DNA of 64,000 nucleotides from Ciona savignyi (Eukaryota; Chordata; Ascidiacea; Phlebobranchia; Cionidae), in the NCBI GenBank assembly GCA_000149265.1, contig CH002356.1, forward strand, positions 411,330 to 475,329, read 5' to 3'. This document shows positions 25,402-36,757 of this stretch, piece after piece (within the stretch, counting starts at the first letter, position 1; every line of letters begins with the position of its first letter). A model generated the notes under the pieces. It was not told the DNA's origin. It saw nothing but the letters and a program-made list of their open reading frames with translations, and made no database searches. The translations under genes and the position numbers were made by a program.

Positions 25402-25882
25402 TGTGGGGGTCTTCCTTTTTTATTAGTTCAGGCTTGTGGTTTGCGCCTTGTGCTTGCACTAATTCTGGCATGAGGTTGCCCCAACTAACATACCTCAGCC
25501 ATGGCTAAAATAGATGGCAATCCGGACTCCATAAAAAACTTCTTTATTGATATATTGCAATCTGATACAATACAATTCGTACAGTTAAACTGGTTCATTA
25601 TACATGCTTGAAGATATCATCTTCAAGCAGGCAGTGCTTGTCTACATTTCAGAACGCGTTTCTGATAATAATCTGATACAATAAGTTTTTACACAGGCGC
25701 TTGTATGGCGCAATGTGTGGGAAGAATTATAAAGGAAGTGTTTTTTTGGATTATAGTCTGTTTCATAGGAAATGATTGGCAAGTGAACAGCTGTGCGCGC
25801 ATTAAGCGCCCATTACAACACTTTTAATATAACTTAATACAATGTGCAAAAAATATTATATAAACCGCGAATGTCCACTACA
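25402..25882 (-). repeat. LTR, right copy
   Basis: Near-identical to 24051-24532. The only difference I see is one fewer C in the gttgcccc run near 25478. On the minus strand this is the 5' LTR. Confidence 0.9.
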
Positions 25883-26159
25883 CGTAAGATAGCTGACTAC
25901 TGAATGAGGTAATCAATTGAGAAACGTTGACCAGAACCAGCAAATTATTGGACTTACCGAAAACTATATGGTTGTACACATCGTATACAATACACTGCAA
26001 TAGGGATACACGGTCATATCGTTTCCCATGCTTGATGGTGACATAATATGAATTAAAATTGTTATACAATGCAAGGTAATAATTTCCGGTATAGTTAAAA
26101 GAAACACAATGAAAAGTGCTATTCTCTCTATCATAAATGCACATGTGTTCTTATTTCAG

Positions 26160-26281
26160 GACTTTACTTATCCTGTCAAAAAAAGAATTTGAAAATCAAA
26201 CCGGTGCATCGTTCCACTGTTCTTAAAGATAAAAACGTCGTATACACAGCTGTTAACGTTCGGTGTTTTTCAGCCAACTAA
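26160..26281 (+). CDS. orphan terminal exon with ITIM-like motif, copy 1
   Basis: A strong acceptor (gtgttcttatttcag) precedes a 122-bp phase-1 open exon ending TAA at 26279. It encodes about 39 residues beginning LYLSCQKKNLK and containing KNVVYTAVN, where VVYTAV fits the ITIM pattern. No partner exon is seen upstream; the sequence there is repeat and LTR. A near-copy with an added A is at 31678-31800. It could be the tail of another membrane receptor left behind by duplication, or a chance frame in repeat DNA. Confidence 0.4.
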
Positions 26282-26339
26282 TTTCTTTAGTAGCACTCTA
26301 CTGCATTGCCTTTTAAGCCAGATATAAAGCTAATTTTGA

Positions 26340-26700
26340 ATGAAAAATCCAGAGTAATTCCCCTGGGACGTTAAAAACCAAAAGGTTTTTTTTCTAAAAA
26401 AATAGCTTTTTTGGGCATAGCGATTGAACTGCTGCCAAATTTTTAATCAGATTTAGTGGAATGGTGGTGCATTAGCCACTGATTTAAAACTTAAAAAAAA
26501 AATTACCTAGAGAAATACCCCAAAAATAAGATTTTGTTCTCAAATCATGATTGTGAAATGTATGGCATGGCGTCCCGACATCTAACAGAAGGAGTTAAGG
26601 AATCACAATGAAACTTTGTCACCATCTCAAATTCCAGCAAAATTTCTAGGCAATTTGAATTTACGTTGCAAATCGGAGTTTATATTTTACGTTGTGAAAA
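26340..26700 (+). repeat. single satellite unit
   Basis: One unit of the approximately 335-bp satellite, plus orientation, with gtaattcccctgggacg, ggcatagcgattgaactgc and atggcatggcgtcccgacat. It lies downstream of gene G and recurs at 31856-32250 downstream of H, as part of a duplicated block. Confidence 0.75.
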
Positions 26701-27111
26701 ATTGTAAGGCTTTCTGTGTCAGGATTTTAAGTGACAAGCATTTCGGTGAAATCGGTTTGCATTGGAGAGGTAGGGTGATCAATTAATTGAACGCTTTCTA
26801 TAGTCACTAGGTTGGATTTGGTAGAGTTAAACAATTAGACAGTGCATGTGTCTAGTAACCTTTTATACAATAATTTACGATACGGCTGTAACAGTTTTTC
26901 TGTGGCTTTTAACTAAATCAAACAAATCATTCTGGTTTTAATGTTCATTAAAACAATTTAACGGCGGTGTAAAAAAACAAAAATTACAACTGACGAATAT
27001 ATTTTATTAGGAATTTATACAACAAACGGAAATATCAACGTACTCGGGCAGAAATGTTTAATATATTTAATGGTGTTTAATATATTTAATAGCAGGGCTT
27101 TTCCATTAGAT

Positions 27112-30100
27112 TTAGTTTCTAGTGGCGAGGTTTTCGTATATTACAACTGGTGGACTTTGTATTTCTGTAAATAACAAGAGTTTATAAAAATGTTTAGTTT
27201 ATAAAAACACGCTTCGGAAAACGTTTATTTACCATAATTCGGTGTTGACAGTTGATGATACCAAATAACAAAACTCTACTGATTACTCTACTATAACCAA
27301 GGAATGTTTGGTCTTAGTTTACCTTCATAAACGGATTTTGGATCCGGATTAAATTGGACAGCAGGAACTTCTGTGATTTCTCTTCCACCTTTGCTGTGTA
27401 AGTTAATGCAGATGTTACCTGACTACAACTTATTCGATAGTATAAAATATTGAAAGAAAACACGTTTATAGACCAGCAAAAGATAAAAGGGGTTTAGGAA
27501 TACACTAATTTAAAAAAATATTTTTCGTTCTTTCGTTACATAATTAAAGCAGATAAAATATAAACTGCAATAGGTAAAACAAATTAGTAAATACTTATAC
27601 TAAAGCATAGTAGAACAAACCTTCGCTTTATGATGCAAATCACTGCAACCACCATTCCGATAAGAATGATGCATATTGGCGGGATGATGTACTCCAAGTG
27701 TTTTGTTCCTGCTGTAATTTAAGAGTGGGTTAGTAGATATGTAAAGGGGGAACATCACCATTAATAATATTTGACACATTAAAAAAATTTTGTAACTTTA
27801 GTTGTGGGAATTACCGGTTGTTTATATGTATCATAATACTATCTATCATCAAATCTATCATAATAATATCATCATACACAATTTCACTGTCAACTATTCA
27901 AAGTATCGACAGTAATATGTAGTACCAGGTGATGATATTTCGCACTTGGAACCACTGAAGTTGGGCTGGCAAGTGCAGTGAAAGTGGCAGCCGCTTTCGG
28001 TACAAATTCCACCGTTGACACATGGAGAAGATGCACACAAACTTGTTCCATTGACTAAAACACAATGGTTTGGTTAGATTACGCCTTACATAGATTGACT
28101 GTGAGTTACAAAGCTTACCGCGTCTCTCACAAGCATATCCGATCCTCGTAGAACAATTTTTAATAAACCAACTCCCATTTCGAGCTAAAGATAAACAACC
28201 AGCACTATTTTGCACGGATTGGTCGACCAAGTTATTGTAACCTTCCATAATGCTTCCATCTAACCATAGCCAAGTTAAGTTAGTTGTTTTTCCTCCCAGC
28301 CATATCGGTTCATTGCTTAGCCAAAGCTGATTGATAAGGTTAAAAATGATTTGCGTCTCTTTAGATTTTATGATAACAAGCGATGCTTGCAGAGAGTTAC
28401 ATTGCGTCTTGGCCGCTTGAAACGATGTAAATCGCGATGGAATTTTGTTGATGTGAAGTTCACAACCGTTTTCGAACGAAAGGAATCGAGCTGGTTAAAA
28501 TAAATTATTAAATTTAACTTAAACACGATTAAACTCTTGATTTATTAATATTTATATGTCTGGTCGCTAGCTAGTCGGTTGTGTCCTTGGGCAAGGCAAT
28601 TTAAGGGCATTGCCTTATAGTGACATTCGCGGCTAATGTTATATTTTTTGCACATTATATTAAGTTATTTTAAAATTGTTAAAGTGGGAGATTAATGTGC
28701 GCACGGCTGTTCCCCTTCACTCCTGCCAAATTATTTCCTGTGCGTGTCAACGGGCTATAATCCCTGAGCCATACATGGCAAGCTGACGTTTTATGTATAA
28801 ACGCATTGTATTAACGAGTATCAAAAACGCGTTCTGAAATGCAGACCTAAGCATTGCCTGCTTGTTGTTGATATCTCCAAGCATGTATTACGAACCAGTT
28901 TAATCGAATGCAATATATTGTATTAGCTTGCAATATGACAATAAAATAACTTTTGTATGGAGTCGGATTGCCAGCTAATTTAGTCATGGCTGAGGTATGT
29001 TAGTTGGGGAACCTCATGCCAGATTCAGTGCAAGCACCAGGCGCAAACCCAAGCCTGATCAAGGAAAATAAGGAAGATCTCCACAGCCTAAACTCAGCGG
29101 ATTAATGGGTTCTATCAAATTGAAGGAACGTATCAATCAATCATACACAACACACTGCAAAAGCTCCGGTAACCCGACGGTGGGCGCGAGGTGATCTGAC
29201 GATTACTCGTGTGTTAACCTCCTTGGTTTTTCCATTCACGGTGATAAACATGAATATCCCATCCTATCCTCCTTATATATATAACTCTTATAATAGGAGT
29301 AAATAAAGGAAAAGAGCTAATCTCTCTTAAATTTCTCACTTAATTGAAACATTTATTATGTACCAGATTTTAAATACTTTAATTGGTCCGGCCTCTCATA
29401 ACAAAAAACCTATATGGTGCACACCTGTTTCACAGTTTCGACCACTGTAACCAGGCAAACAGGAGCAGCTGTAGTTCAGTGATAATCTGTTACATGTCCC
29501 TCCATTTTGTCAGGTTGTTGGCAGACATAGATCTGTTAAAGGTATACTGTTAATTAGGGTAAGTTGAAAGGATACAATTCGCATGTTTATCCCATGGTCA
29601 AATGGTTAAATTAAGTTGTAGCATTGGCCTAGGATATTGCATTGGCCCAGGATGCTTAAATGTAGGATTAGTTTTCTGAATGTGGCATTTAAAATAAAGT
29701 TGTAATTCTAAAACAAGTGATCGTCCATAGACTATACATGCCTGTTTTACAATTTCGTCCAATATACGGAGGCGTACCTGCTAATAATTTTAAGGCAAAC
29801 TTTTTCTTAAATTTAATGCTTACAGAAACAAAAGTGATTCAATCGGATTAAATCATTTAACAATGTTATATAGCATGTCCAAGCCATGAACGAATCTAAC
29901 GAGAGTATATAATGTATCAACCAAACTGGTACACAAGTTTGCCTCATTAACTCAGGGACCCATTCGTTTTTGCTTGCAGAAACAAGCAATACAAAATGTG
30001 TAATAACATATGGTGATTTTGGTTAGGGAACCTACTAGTATATATATATACACATATTGGTTACAATCAAAATATGTTATACAAACAGTGGTGATTGACA

Positions 30101-31336
30101 TGTGGTTGTTGCTCTTGAGTTGACCGTGACAGCTGCCTTAACTAAACCCGGACTAAAACCTATACGGAACACACCTGTTTCACAGTTTCGTCCCATGTAG
30201 CCAGGCAAACAGGAGCAGCTGTAGCTCAGTGGTAATCTGTTGCATGTTCCTCCATTTTGGCAGGTTTTTGGCAGACATAGATCTGTTATGCATTGTTATT
30301 CAGTTTATGTCTTGATTTGAAATTGCCCTATGAAAGTGTCATTTAAGACTTTATTTTTTTATTAAGTTAAATCTCAACAATACCAAGCAGGTTCATAAGC
30401 AAAAAATGGTCTGTTATTTTCATAAAGCTAGATGAACCTTACAACACGTACCTTTTTGGCAAATAAAATACTTTGACTGGGTGCATGCGTCATCCACCCA
30501 ACCACCTTTGATGTTTGATAAAGTATTGATAGATTTGTACGGAGTTAAAGCTGCACATGCCTTTTCTGAAGCAAGATGATTCGGTTCAACACCAATCCAG
30601 TGTTGGTAAGCATCAGTGGCATTTGCCGGAGGTAATCGTGTTCCATCCCACCATTTCCACTCGGTTTCTCCTGAAAACAAAGGCATTAGCACCCAGTTAA
30701 AAGAACAAAATGGAAAGGTAAGTTTTTCAGATCATTGTGGTAGTCTAGCTTCGCATCATTGTGTTAAATGGTAAGTTTTATCAAAGCTGCATGTGGGTGG
30801 GTGGGGGTATCGGTGGTCATGTACCGGGGTGACATCATGGGGGTGATGGAGGTGAGTGGGTGGGGCTTATATACCGGGGTGACATCAATTTTATTTATAT
30901 TCATATAAAAAGAATGTGCCCAGCTTCACATTAGTCTTATTGTAAGAAAAGAAATAACAAAGATCAACTCGTGTTTACCTGATGCTCGCGAACCACCGAT
31001 CCAGTAACCGACGAACCATGGATCTTCCCACGTCTTCCAAATAATCGATGAATCCAAGTTCGGTTTAATTGCATTCTGCAACTGACTGTCTCTGATAATA
31101 ACCAAATCACCGAGTAATGATTGACAGTGAATTCGAGCTGCATCAAATGTTTTTCTCGATGTGACGAAGGTTAACTGACTTCCATTGTAGACAATACCTT
31201 AAATAATTAAATGTGGAATGTGAAAAGTAAACACAAATTTATTCGATTTTTTTCTGCATCACTTACTTTTGCTCTTAGCTTGTTGCAAAATGCACAAAAT
31301 AAATACGACGATTGCTATAACAGGTTGCCTTCCCAT
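27112..31336 (-). CDS. receptor gene G: CTLD-EGF-CTLD-EGF-TM with ITIM-like tail; one EGF exon carries a stop
   Basis: Exons on the minus strand are 31267-31336, 30979-31197, 30452-30670, 30175-30282, 29425-29532, 28119-28490, 27926-28054, 27621-27708, 27323-27393 and 27112-27164. Signal peptide MGRQPVIAIVVFILCIL, CTLD1 with WIG, EPN and WVDDAC, EGF, CTLD2, EGF, TM and tail are all open. The exception is EGF exon 29425-29532, where a Cys codon is TGA (29510-29512). That exon is 108 bp with phase 1 at both ends, so skipping it keeps the frame and gives 442 aa. Without skipping the protein ends in the second EGF. The tail reads VIYENL, an ITIM-like site. A degenerate third EGF lies near 29740. 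A SINE with a solo LTR sits in the intron before CTLD2. It may be functional through skipping, or an early pseudogene. Confidence 0.7.
28559..29268 (+). repeat. SINE-B copy interrupted by a solo LTR
   Basis: The left part has cgctagctagtcggttgtgt up to gggcattgcct. The right part resumes at gcctaaactcagcgg and continues through acaacacactgc to cccattcacgg and tcctatcc repeats. The interruption is the LTR at 28616-29085. Confidence 0.85.
28616..29085 (+). mobile_element. solo LTR of the 24051-25882 family, diverged
   Basis: About 470 bp collinear with the minus strand of the LTRs at 24051 and 25402, sharing acattcgcgg, aacgcgttctgaaatg and atggctgaggtatgttag. It is flanked by a 4-bp GCCT duplication (28612-28615 and 29086-29089) inside a SINE-B. 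The many differences from the intact element indicate an older insertion reduced by LTR-LTR recombination. Confidence 0.85.
29738..29770 (-). pseudogene. degenerate EGF exon remnant in gene G
   Basis: A short match to the 3' end of the EGF exon (tgttttacaatttcgtcca against tgtttcacagtttcgtcca) followed by unrelated sequence. Gene D has an intact EGF exon at the comparable place, so G once had three. Confidence 0.5.
29940..30130 (+). repeat. interspersed repeat fragment shared with 15550-15740 and 63800-63950
   Basis: Contains ttgcttgcagaaacaagcaa, ggttagggaacctactag and a TA-rich block. The copies in genes D and G are at matching intron positions. The copy at the right edge forms the end of the satellite-bearing region. 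Confidence 0.6.
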
Positions 31337-31677
31337 TTTCTAAATCTTCTGCATTAAATTCCCTGCACTGCCTACCAGAGCTATGCAACTTCCGTATTAA
31401 TTTAAGTGATCTCATGTTATTTCCTGAGTTAGTAATGGCATTAGGACCTCATGACTGTGCCCTTGTGTGACGTACAACAATCCACAATTTCCGGTTACAA
31501 ACATTAATACAACCAGAAGAAAATGCTATGTTTGTTGTTTGCATACGATTCTGCTGCGCTCACCAGTCGTTTGTTTGTATATTAGCTCCTCTGTGGCAAT
31601 TTGTCGGACACTTTTTAAGAAACACAATGAAAAATGCTATTCTCTCTATCATAAATGCACATGTGTTCTTATTTCAG

Positions 31678-31800
31678 GACTTTACTTATCCTGTCAAAAA
31701 AAAGAATTTGAAAATCAAACCGGTGCATCGTTCCACTGTTCTTAAAGATGAAAACGTCGTATACACAGCTGTTAACATTCGGTGTTTTTCAGCTAAATAA
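31678..31800 (+). pseudogene. orphan terminal exon with ITIM-like motif, copy 2
   Basis: Near-identical to 26160-26281 but with eight A instead of seven near its start, which breaks the frame relative to the same acceptor. The distal part still encodes DENVVYTAVNIRC before TAA. AATAAA follows at about 31849, as expected for a 3'-terminal exon. It lies between the gene G promoter side and the gene H 3' end. Confidence 0.4.
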
Positions 31801-31855
31801 TTTCATTAGTAGCACTCTACTGTATCGCCTTTTAAGCAAGATATAAATCTAATTT

Positions 31856-32250
31856 TTAATAAAAAATCCAGAGTAATTCCCCTGGGACGTTAAAAACCAA
31901 AAGGTTTTTTTTCTAAAAAAATAGCTTTTTTGGGCTTAGCGATTGTACTGCTGCCAAATTTTTAATCAGATTTAGTGGAATGGAGGTGCATTAGCCACTG
32001 ATTTAACACTTAGAAAAAAAATTACCTAGAGAAATACCCCAAAAATAAGATTTTGTTCTCAAATAATGATTGTGAAATGTATGGCATGGCGTCCCGACAT
32101 CTAACATAGGGAGTTAAGGAATCACAATGAAACTTCATCACCATCTCAAATTCTAGCAAAATTTCTAGGCAATCTGACTTTACGTTGCAAATCGGAGTTT
32201 GTATTTTACGTTGTGAAGAATTGTAAGGCTTCCTGTGTCAGGATTTTAAG
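31856..32250 (+). repeat. single satellite unit, second internal copy
   Basis: Same unit and same neighbours as at 26340-26700 (ITIM-like exon on its left, receptor 3' flank on its right), showing that the whole 3' flank of a receptor gene was duplicated. Confidence 0.75.
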
Positions 32251-32633
32251 TGACAAGCATTTCTGTGAAATCAGTTTGCATTGGAAAGGTAGGGTGATCA
32301 ATTAATTGAACGCTTTCTATAGTCACTAGGTTGTATTTGGTAGAGTTAAACAATTAGACAGTGCATGTGTCTAGTAACCTTTTATACAATAATTTACGAT
32401 ACGGCTGTAGAACAGTTTTTCTGTGACTTTTAACTAAATCAAACAAATCATTCTGGTTTTAATGTTCATTTAAACACTTTAACGGCGGTGTAAAAAAAAC
32501 AAAAATTACAACTGACGAATATATTTTATTAGGAATTTATACAACAAACGGAAATATCAAAGTACTCGGGCAGAAATGTTTAATATATTTAATGGTGTTT
32601 AATACATTTAATAGTAGGGCTTTTCCATTAGAT

Positions 32634-33756
32634 TTAGTTTCTAGTGGCGAGGTTTTCGTATATTACAACTGGTGGACTTTGTATTTCTGTAAATAACAAG
32701 AGTTTATAAAAAACGTTTAGTCTATAAAAAACTCTTTGGAAAACGTGTATTAAACAGACTTCGGAGTTGGCAGTCGGTGATACCAAATAACAAGAGTCTA
32801 CTAATTACTCTACTATAACCAAGGAATGTTTGGTCTTTGTTTACCTTCATAAACGGATTTTGGATCTGGATTAAATTGGACAGCAGGAACTTCTGTGATT
32901 TCTCTTCCACCTTTGCTGAGTAAGTTAATGCAGATGTTACCTGACTACAACTTATTCGATCGTATAAAATATTGAAAGAAAACACGTTTTATAGACCAGC
33001 AAAAGATAAAAGGGGTTTAAATTTTAAATTAGTGTTGGTAAGCATCAGTGGCATTTGCCGGAGGTAATCTTGTTCCATCCCACCATTTCCACTCGGTTTC
33101 TCCTGAAAACAAAGACATTAGCACCCAGTTAAAAGAACAAAATTGAAAGGTAATAGTTTTTCGATCATGTTGTCTAGCTTCTTATCATTGTGTTAAATGG
33201 TACGTTTTATCAAAGCTGCATGTAGGTGGGTGGGGGTATCGGTGGTCATGTACCGGGGTGACATCATGGAGGTGGGTGGGTGGGGCTTATATACCGGGGT
33301 GACATCAATTTTATTTATATTCATATAAAAAGAATGTGCACAGCTTCAAATTAGTCTTATTGTAAGAAAAGAAATTGCAAAGATTAACTCGTGTTTACCT
33401 GATGCTCGCGAACCACCGATCCAGTAACCGACGAACCATGGATCTTCCCACGTCTTCCAACTAATCGTTGAATCCAAGTTCGGTTTAATTGCATTTTGCA
33501 ACTGACTGTCTCTGATAATAACCAAATCACCGAGTAATGATTGGCAGTGGGTTCGAGCTGCATCAAATGTTTTTCTCGATGTGACGAAGGTTAACTGACT
33601 TCCATTGTAGACAATACCTTAAATAATTAAATGTGGAATGTGAATAGTAAACACAAATTTATTCGATTTTTTTCTGCATCACTTACTTTGGCTCTTAGCT
33701 TGTTGCAAAATGCACAAAATAAATACGACGATTGCTGTTATAGGTTGCCTTCCCAT
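32634..33756 (-). pseudogene. receptor gene H: exons 1, 2, part of 3 joined to exons 9 and 10
   Basis: Signal exon 33687-33756 (MGRQPITAIVVFILCIL), exon 2 33399-33617 and the first 72 bp of exon 3 (33031-33102) are intact. The sequence then jumps to the intron before exon 9. Exons 9 (32845-32915) and 10 (32634-32686) follow, with tail VIYENL. The rest of CTLD1, all EGF modules, CTLD2 and the membrane exon are deleted. The join at about 33030 looks like one clean internal deletion, so no receptor can be made. Confidence 0.85.
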
Positions 33757-34089
33757 TTTTTAAATCTTCTGCATTAAATTCCCTGCACTGCCTACCAGAG
33801 CTATGCAACTTCCGTGTTAATTTAAGTGACCTCATGTTATTTCCTGATTTAGTAATGGCATTAGGACCTCATGACTGTGCCCTTGTGTGACGTACAACAA
33901 TCCACAATTTCCGGTTACAAACATTAATACAACCAGAAGAAAATGCTATGTTTGTTGTCTGTATACGATTCTGCTACGCTCACCAGTCGTTTGTTTGTAT
34001 ATTAGCTTCTCTGTGAATATTTGTTGGACACTTTTTAAAAATATTCGGAAGTTTAAACCTTTTTTTAAGTATCATGTGTTTAATCACCT

Positions 34090-34245
34090 GTGCCGAGTTT
34101 GTGACGTTATTTGATTTGAGACGTAAGAATCCAGAAAAATGGCGGCGTCGGAGTGTTGGCTCAATGCTGCTGGTTTCAAAACCAACCGTTAGATAGCGGA
34201 CCGCGTCTTGAGCCGAAGTACTTGATGGATGTTGCTTAAAATTTG
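34090..34245 (+). repeat. SINE-C-type repeat
   Basis: Contains gagtttgtgacgttatttg, aatggcggcgtcgg, a B-box-like ggtttcaaaaccaacc and gagccgaagtacttgatgg. It is the same repeat as 18590-18745, upstream of the duplicated receptor copies. Confidence 0.6.
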
Positions 34246-34590
34246 TACGGTCGTGTGGCCAAAAGGTTAACGCAACCGATACATATACCGACTCTTATAC
34301 AAAAAAACGGTCCTTGTGACGAGCCCATCATGGGTTCGAAACTTGGCTCAGTAAAACAAAAAATGTTGCTTAAAATTTGTACGGTCGTGTGGCCTAATGG
34401 TAACGCGACCGATACATATACCAACTATATAAAAAAAAAACGGGGACGAGCCCATCATGGGTTCGAAACTTAACCTGGTAAAAAAGAAAAATGATGCTTA
34501 GCGTCCGATACATATACCGACTCTTATACTAAAAACGGTCCTGATGACGAGCCCATCATGGGTTCGAAACTTGGCTCAATAAAAATATGT
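34246..34590 (+). repeat. three SINE-A copies head to tail
   Basis: Copies at about 34246-34362, 34379-34490 and 34503-34587. The first two have the A box (tggcc..a.gg) and all three have catcatgggttcgaaactt. The third lacks its head. Each ends in an A-rich tail that abuts the next copy. A similar trio lies at 51486-51930. Confidence 0.8.
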
Positions 34591-34734
34591 CCAAATCAGC
34601 ACGTTATTGGACTCACCAAAGCTGTGATGATGTCCAAATTTTTGTGGGGGATAAAGTTTTTGATTTTACATATGTGGGTCATGTTATCTAACAATAAAAT
34701 TTTAATTCGATTTGACGACTCATTGTTGAAGATG

Positions 34735-35190
34735 TCAGTGCGCCATGCCATTCCTGTCACAATCATGATTTGAGAACAAAACCTTTTAGAGTATTTCCCT
34801 ACGTAATCTTTTTTATTTTTTCTAAGTGTTAAATCAGTGACTAATGTACTTCCTATCCACTAAATATAATTCAAATTGGAGCAGCCGTTCAAGAGCTACG
34901 CCACAAAAAGATAATTGTTTCGAAAATAATACAGTTTTGGTTTTTAACGTCCCAGGGGAATTCCCCTAGATTTATCACTCAACATTTTGGTAAAGAATAG
35001 TCGTGGTTAAACGTGGTTGACACTCTCTACTTTTTTCCCGTTTTTTTATATTTTTCGTTAAACGCTTGACAGGCATGGAATGTCGCCCCGACATCTACCA
35101 GAAGGAGTAATGGAATAGCAATGCAACTCTGCTATTTGTTAGACAACATGGTCTAGATATATTTTAAAACCAAAATATTGCAAGAAATCC
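34735..35190. repeat. satellite fragments in opposite orientations
   Basis: 34735-34990 is a reverse-orientation unit (gaattcccctagatttatc). 35040-35190 is a forward unit starting tttcgttaaacgcttgacag. Between them lies gtggttgacactctcta, the sequence that also ends the right-hand array near 63955. This looks like two abutting ends of the satellite-bearing element. Confidence 0.65.
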
Positions 35191-36757
35191 CTGCCAATAA
35201 CGGGAAGCAATACATTTCCAAAACAAAATCTCCACCAAAATACACCTATATACGCCATTAAAACTTACAGAAACATGTTGATAACCAGACACATCAGTGT
35301 CATTTCAATTAGAGGAACAATTTTTGGAATTAAATAATGACTTAACATTATTTATTGGAGGAAGAATTGAACATTTATTTCATTTACTCAATATATATAT
35401 ACATATTTTAACCGAGACAAGTTTCGAATCCATGATGGGGTCGTTACTTGGACCGTTTTTATATTGTAGTCGGTATATGTATCGGTCGCATTAACCATTC
35501 GGCCACACGACCGTGCTCATTTAATAAATATTGCATGTTATTCTTATAATCGGCGACAAAGAACGTCCTGGGAGAAGCGGATTTCGACATTTGTTTTAAA
35601 AAAACATCTATTGAAGCATTCACGCTTACGATTATTTAACTTTCGAACTTGCCGACGACCATGTACGCCCAAGTGGCAACGAAAACATAATTTAAACGGC
35701 ACGTTAACTTTACACTACAGACATGAATTAGACAGACGAGCCTGATTAACTTTGTTGTTTGCTGTATGGACGTATAGGGGGCCATATGGCCAAATATCGC
35801 AAGCGCTACTAACATATTTATGAGACGGTGTCCTGGGAGGTGAAACTTGTGTCGCTGTGTTCCTCCTGTTTGCAAACCTGTGAAATGTCATACAGATTTT
35901 GCACAATCGTAATCTCGAGGTATAAATCGACCATACATTAGGATAGAATACGATATTCATGTTTATCCCCACGAATGGGAAAATCAAGGGGGTTACCATA
36001 TGGGCAATCGTCAGATCACCTTGCGCCAACCGACCAACCAATGACTTTCACTAACTCTTGCAACCAAGTTTCTGGGTGAATTCTTTCTTCGAGATTCCAA
36101 CGGCGAATCTTGAACTTGCGGTACATACTTTGGTGGCAACTTTCTTTTCTTGATAATATCTGTGTCCGTTGACTTTTGGTGTAATCGGGGGATTTTGCTC
36201 AACAAAAGAACGCTTGTTGGCAGACCGAAGATGTTTCGGGTGGTTTCTTCTTAAAATCAAGCTCGGGTCACACACTGTTCATCTCGAGAAAGTTGCATGT
36301 TCAAATCATAACAGGCTTAACAATATAGCACTCCTGCTTTTTCCTTATATCTTTTGGTCGCAATTTGCGGTGGGGATGGCAAGTGCATGTAATTGGCTGC
36401 TGCTCGTCGTTTGGCCAAAAGTTCACCTTAAGCTGTCTTCTCGTTGTATTGGTCGGTGGCTGACACTCATTTCCGATAATGTCTACATATATATAGACTT
36501 ACCATAATAAGAAATCAATAAAATAATGACGTAATAAACGTCACTCATGATTCCCCAACTAAAGAATTTCTCAAGCTATGCGCGGTATATTACTCAACCT
36601 AATAAGCTAAAAAAATTAAGATATTAAAATAAGCCTCGGGTTAAAGCAAAGTTATGCGTTTTGAGGCGGAATTATATCATAATTTTGCATTAGGTTGGAT
36701 TTAATTTCGTCGTAAACTACGACGCAACTAGTTTTCCAATATTAAAACTCGTTTAAA

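Larger units (their letters stand above)
24051..25882 (-). mobile_element. short LTR retrotransposon, non-autonomous and young
   Basis: Two direct repeats, 24051-24532 (482 bp) and 25402-25882 (481 bp), begin TG and end CA. By eye they differ by one C in a C run. A 4-bp CGTA duplication flanks the element (24047-24050, 25883-25886). The interior is only 869 bp, with no reverse transcriptase, protease or integrase. The minus strand is the likely coding strand: it has AATAAA late in the LTR, an atggctgaggtatgt start-plus-splice-donor block in the LTR, and a frame running from the LTR into the interior (25471-25286). Further in there is a C-x2-C-x6-C-x2-C block (SCPRCYGRVICETC) ending at a stop. 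I saw no clear primer-binding TGG or polypurine tract, so the superfamily is open. Confidence 0.85.
23940..26010 (+). repeat. SINE-C-type repeat split by an LTR retrotransposon
   Basis: The left part (23940-24050) has gtttgtgacgtaatt and a B-box-like gtttcgaaacca. It continues after 25882 with cgtaagatagctgac and the repeat's tail, including tcgtatacaatacactg, also seen near 12215. The 4-bp CGTA is present on both sides of the LTR element. Confidence 0.65.

Noticed and set aside
25878-26144. 88-aa minus-strand frame that looks vaguely Ig-like
   Set aside because: It lies in the tail of the SINE-C-type repeat split by the LTR element (shared tcgtatacaatacactg with 12215) and has no usable upstream exon.
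30964-31146. 60-aa frame beginning MMQLE, repeated in D, G and H
   Set aside because: It is an alternative frame of the conserved CTLD1 exon 2, which is open in its proper frame with matching splice phases.
35636-36507. Overlapping open frames of 79 to 112 aa on both strands
   Set aside because: No splice-consistent structure, no recognised domains, and part overlaps SINE-B sequence.
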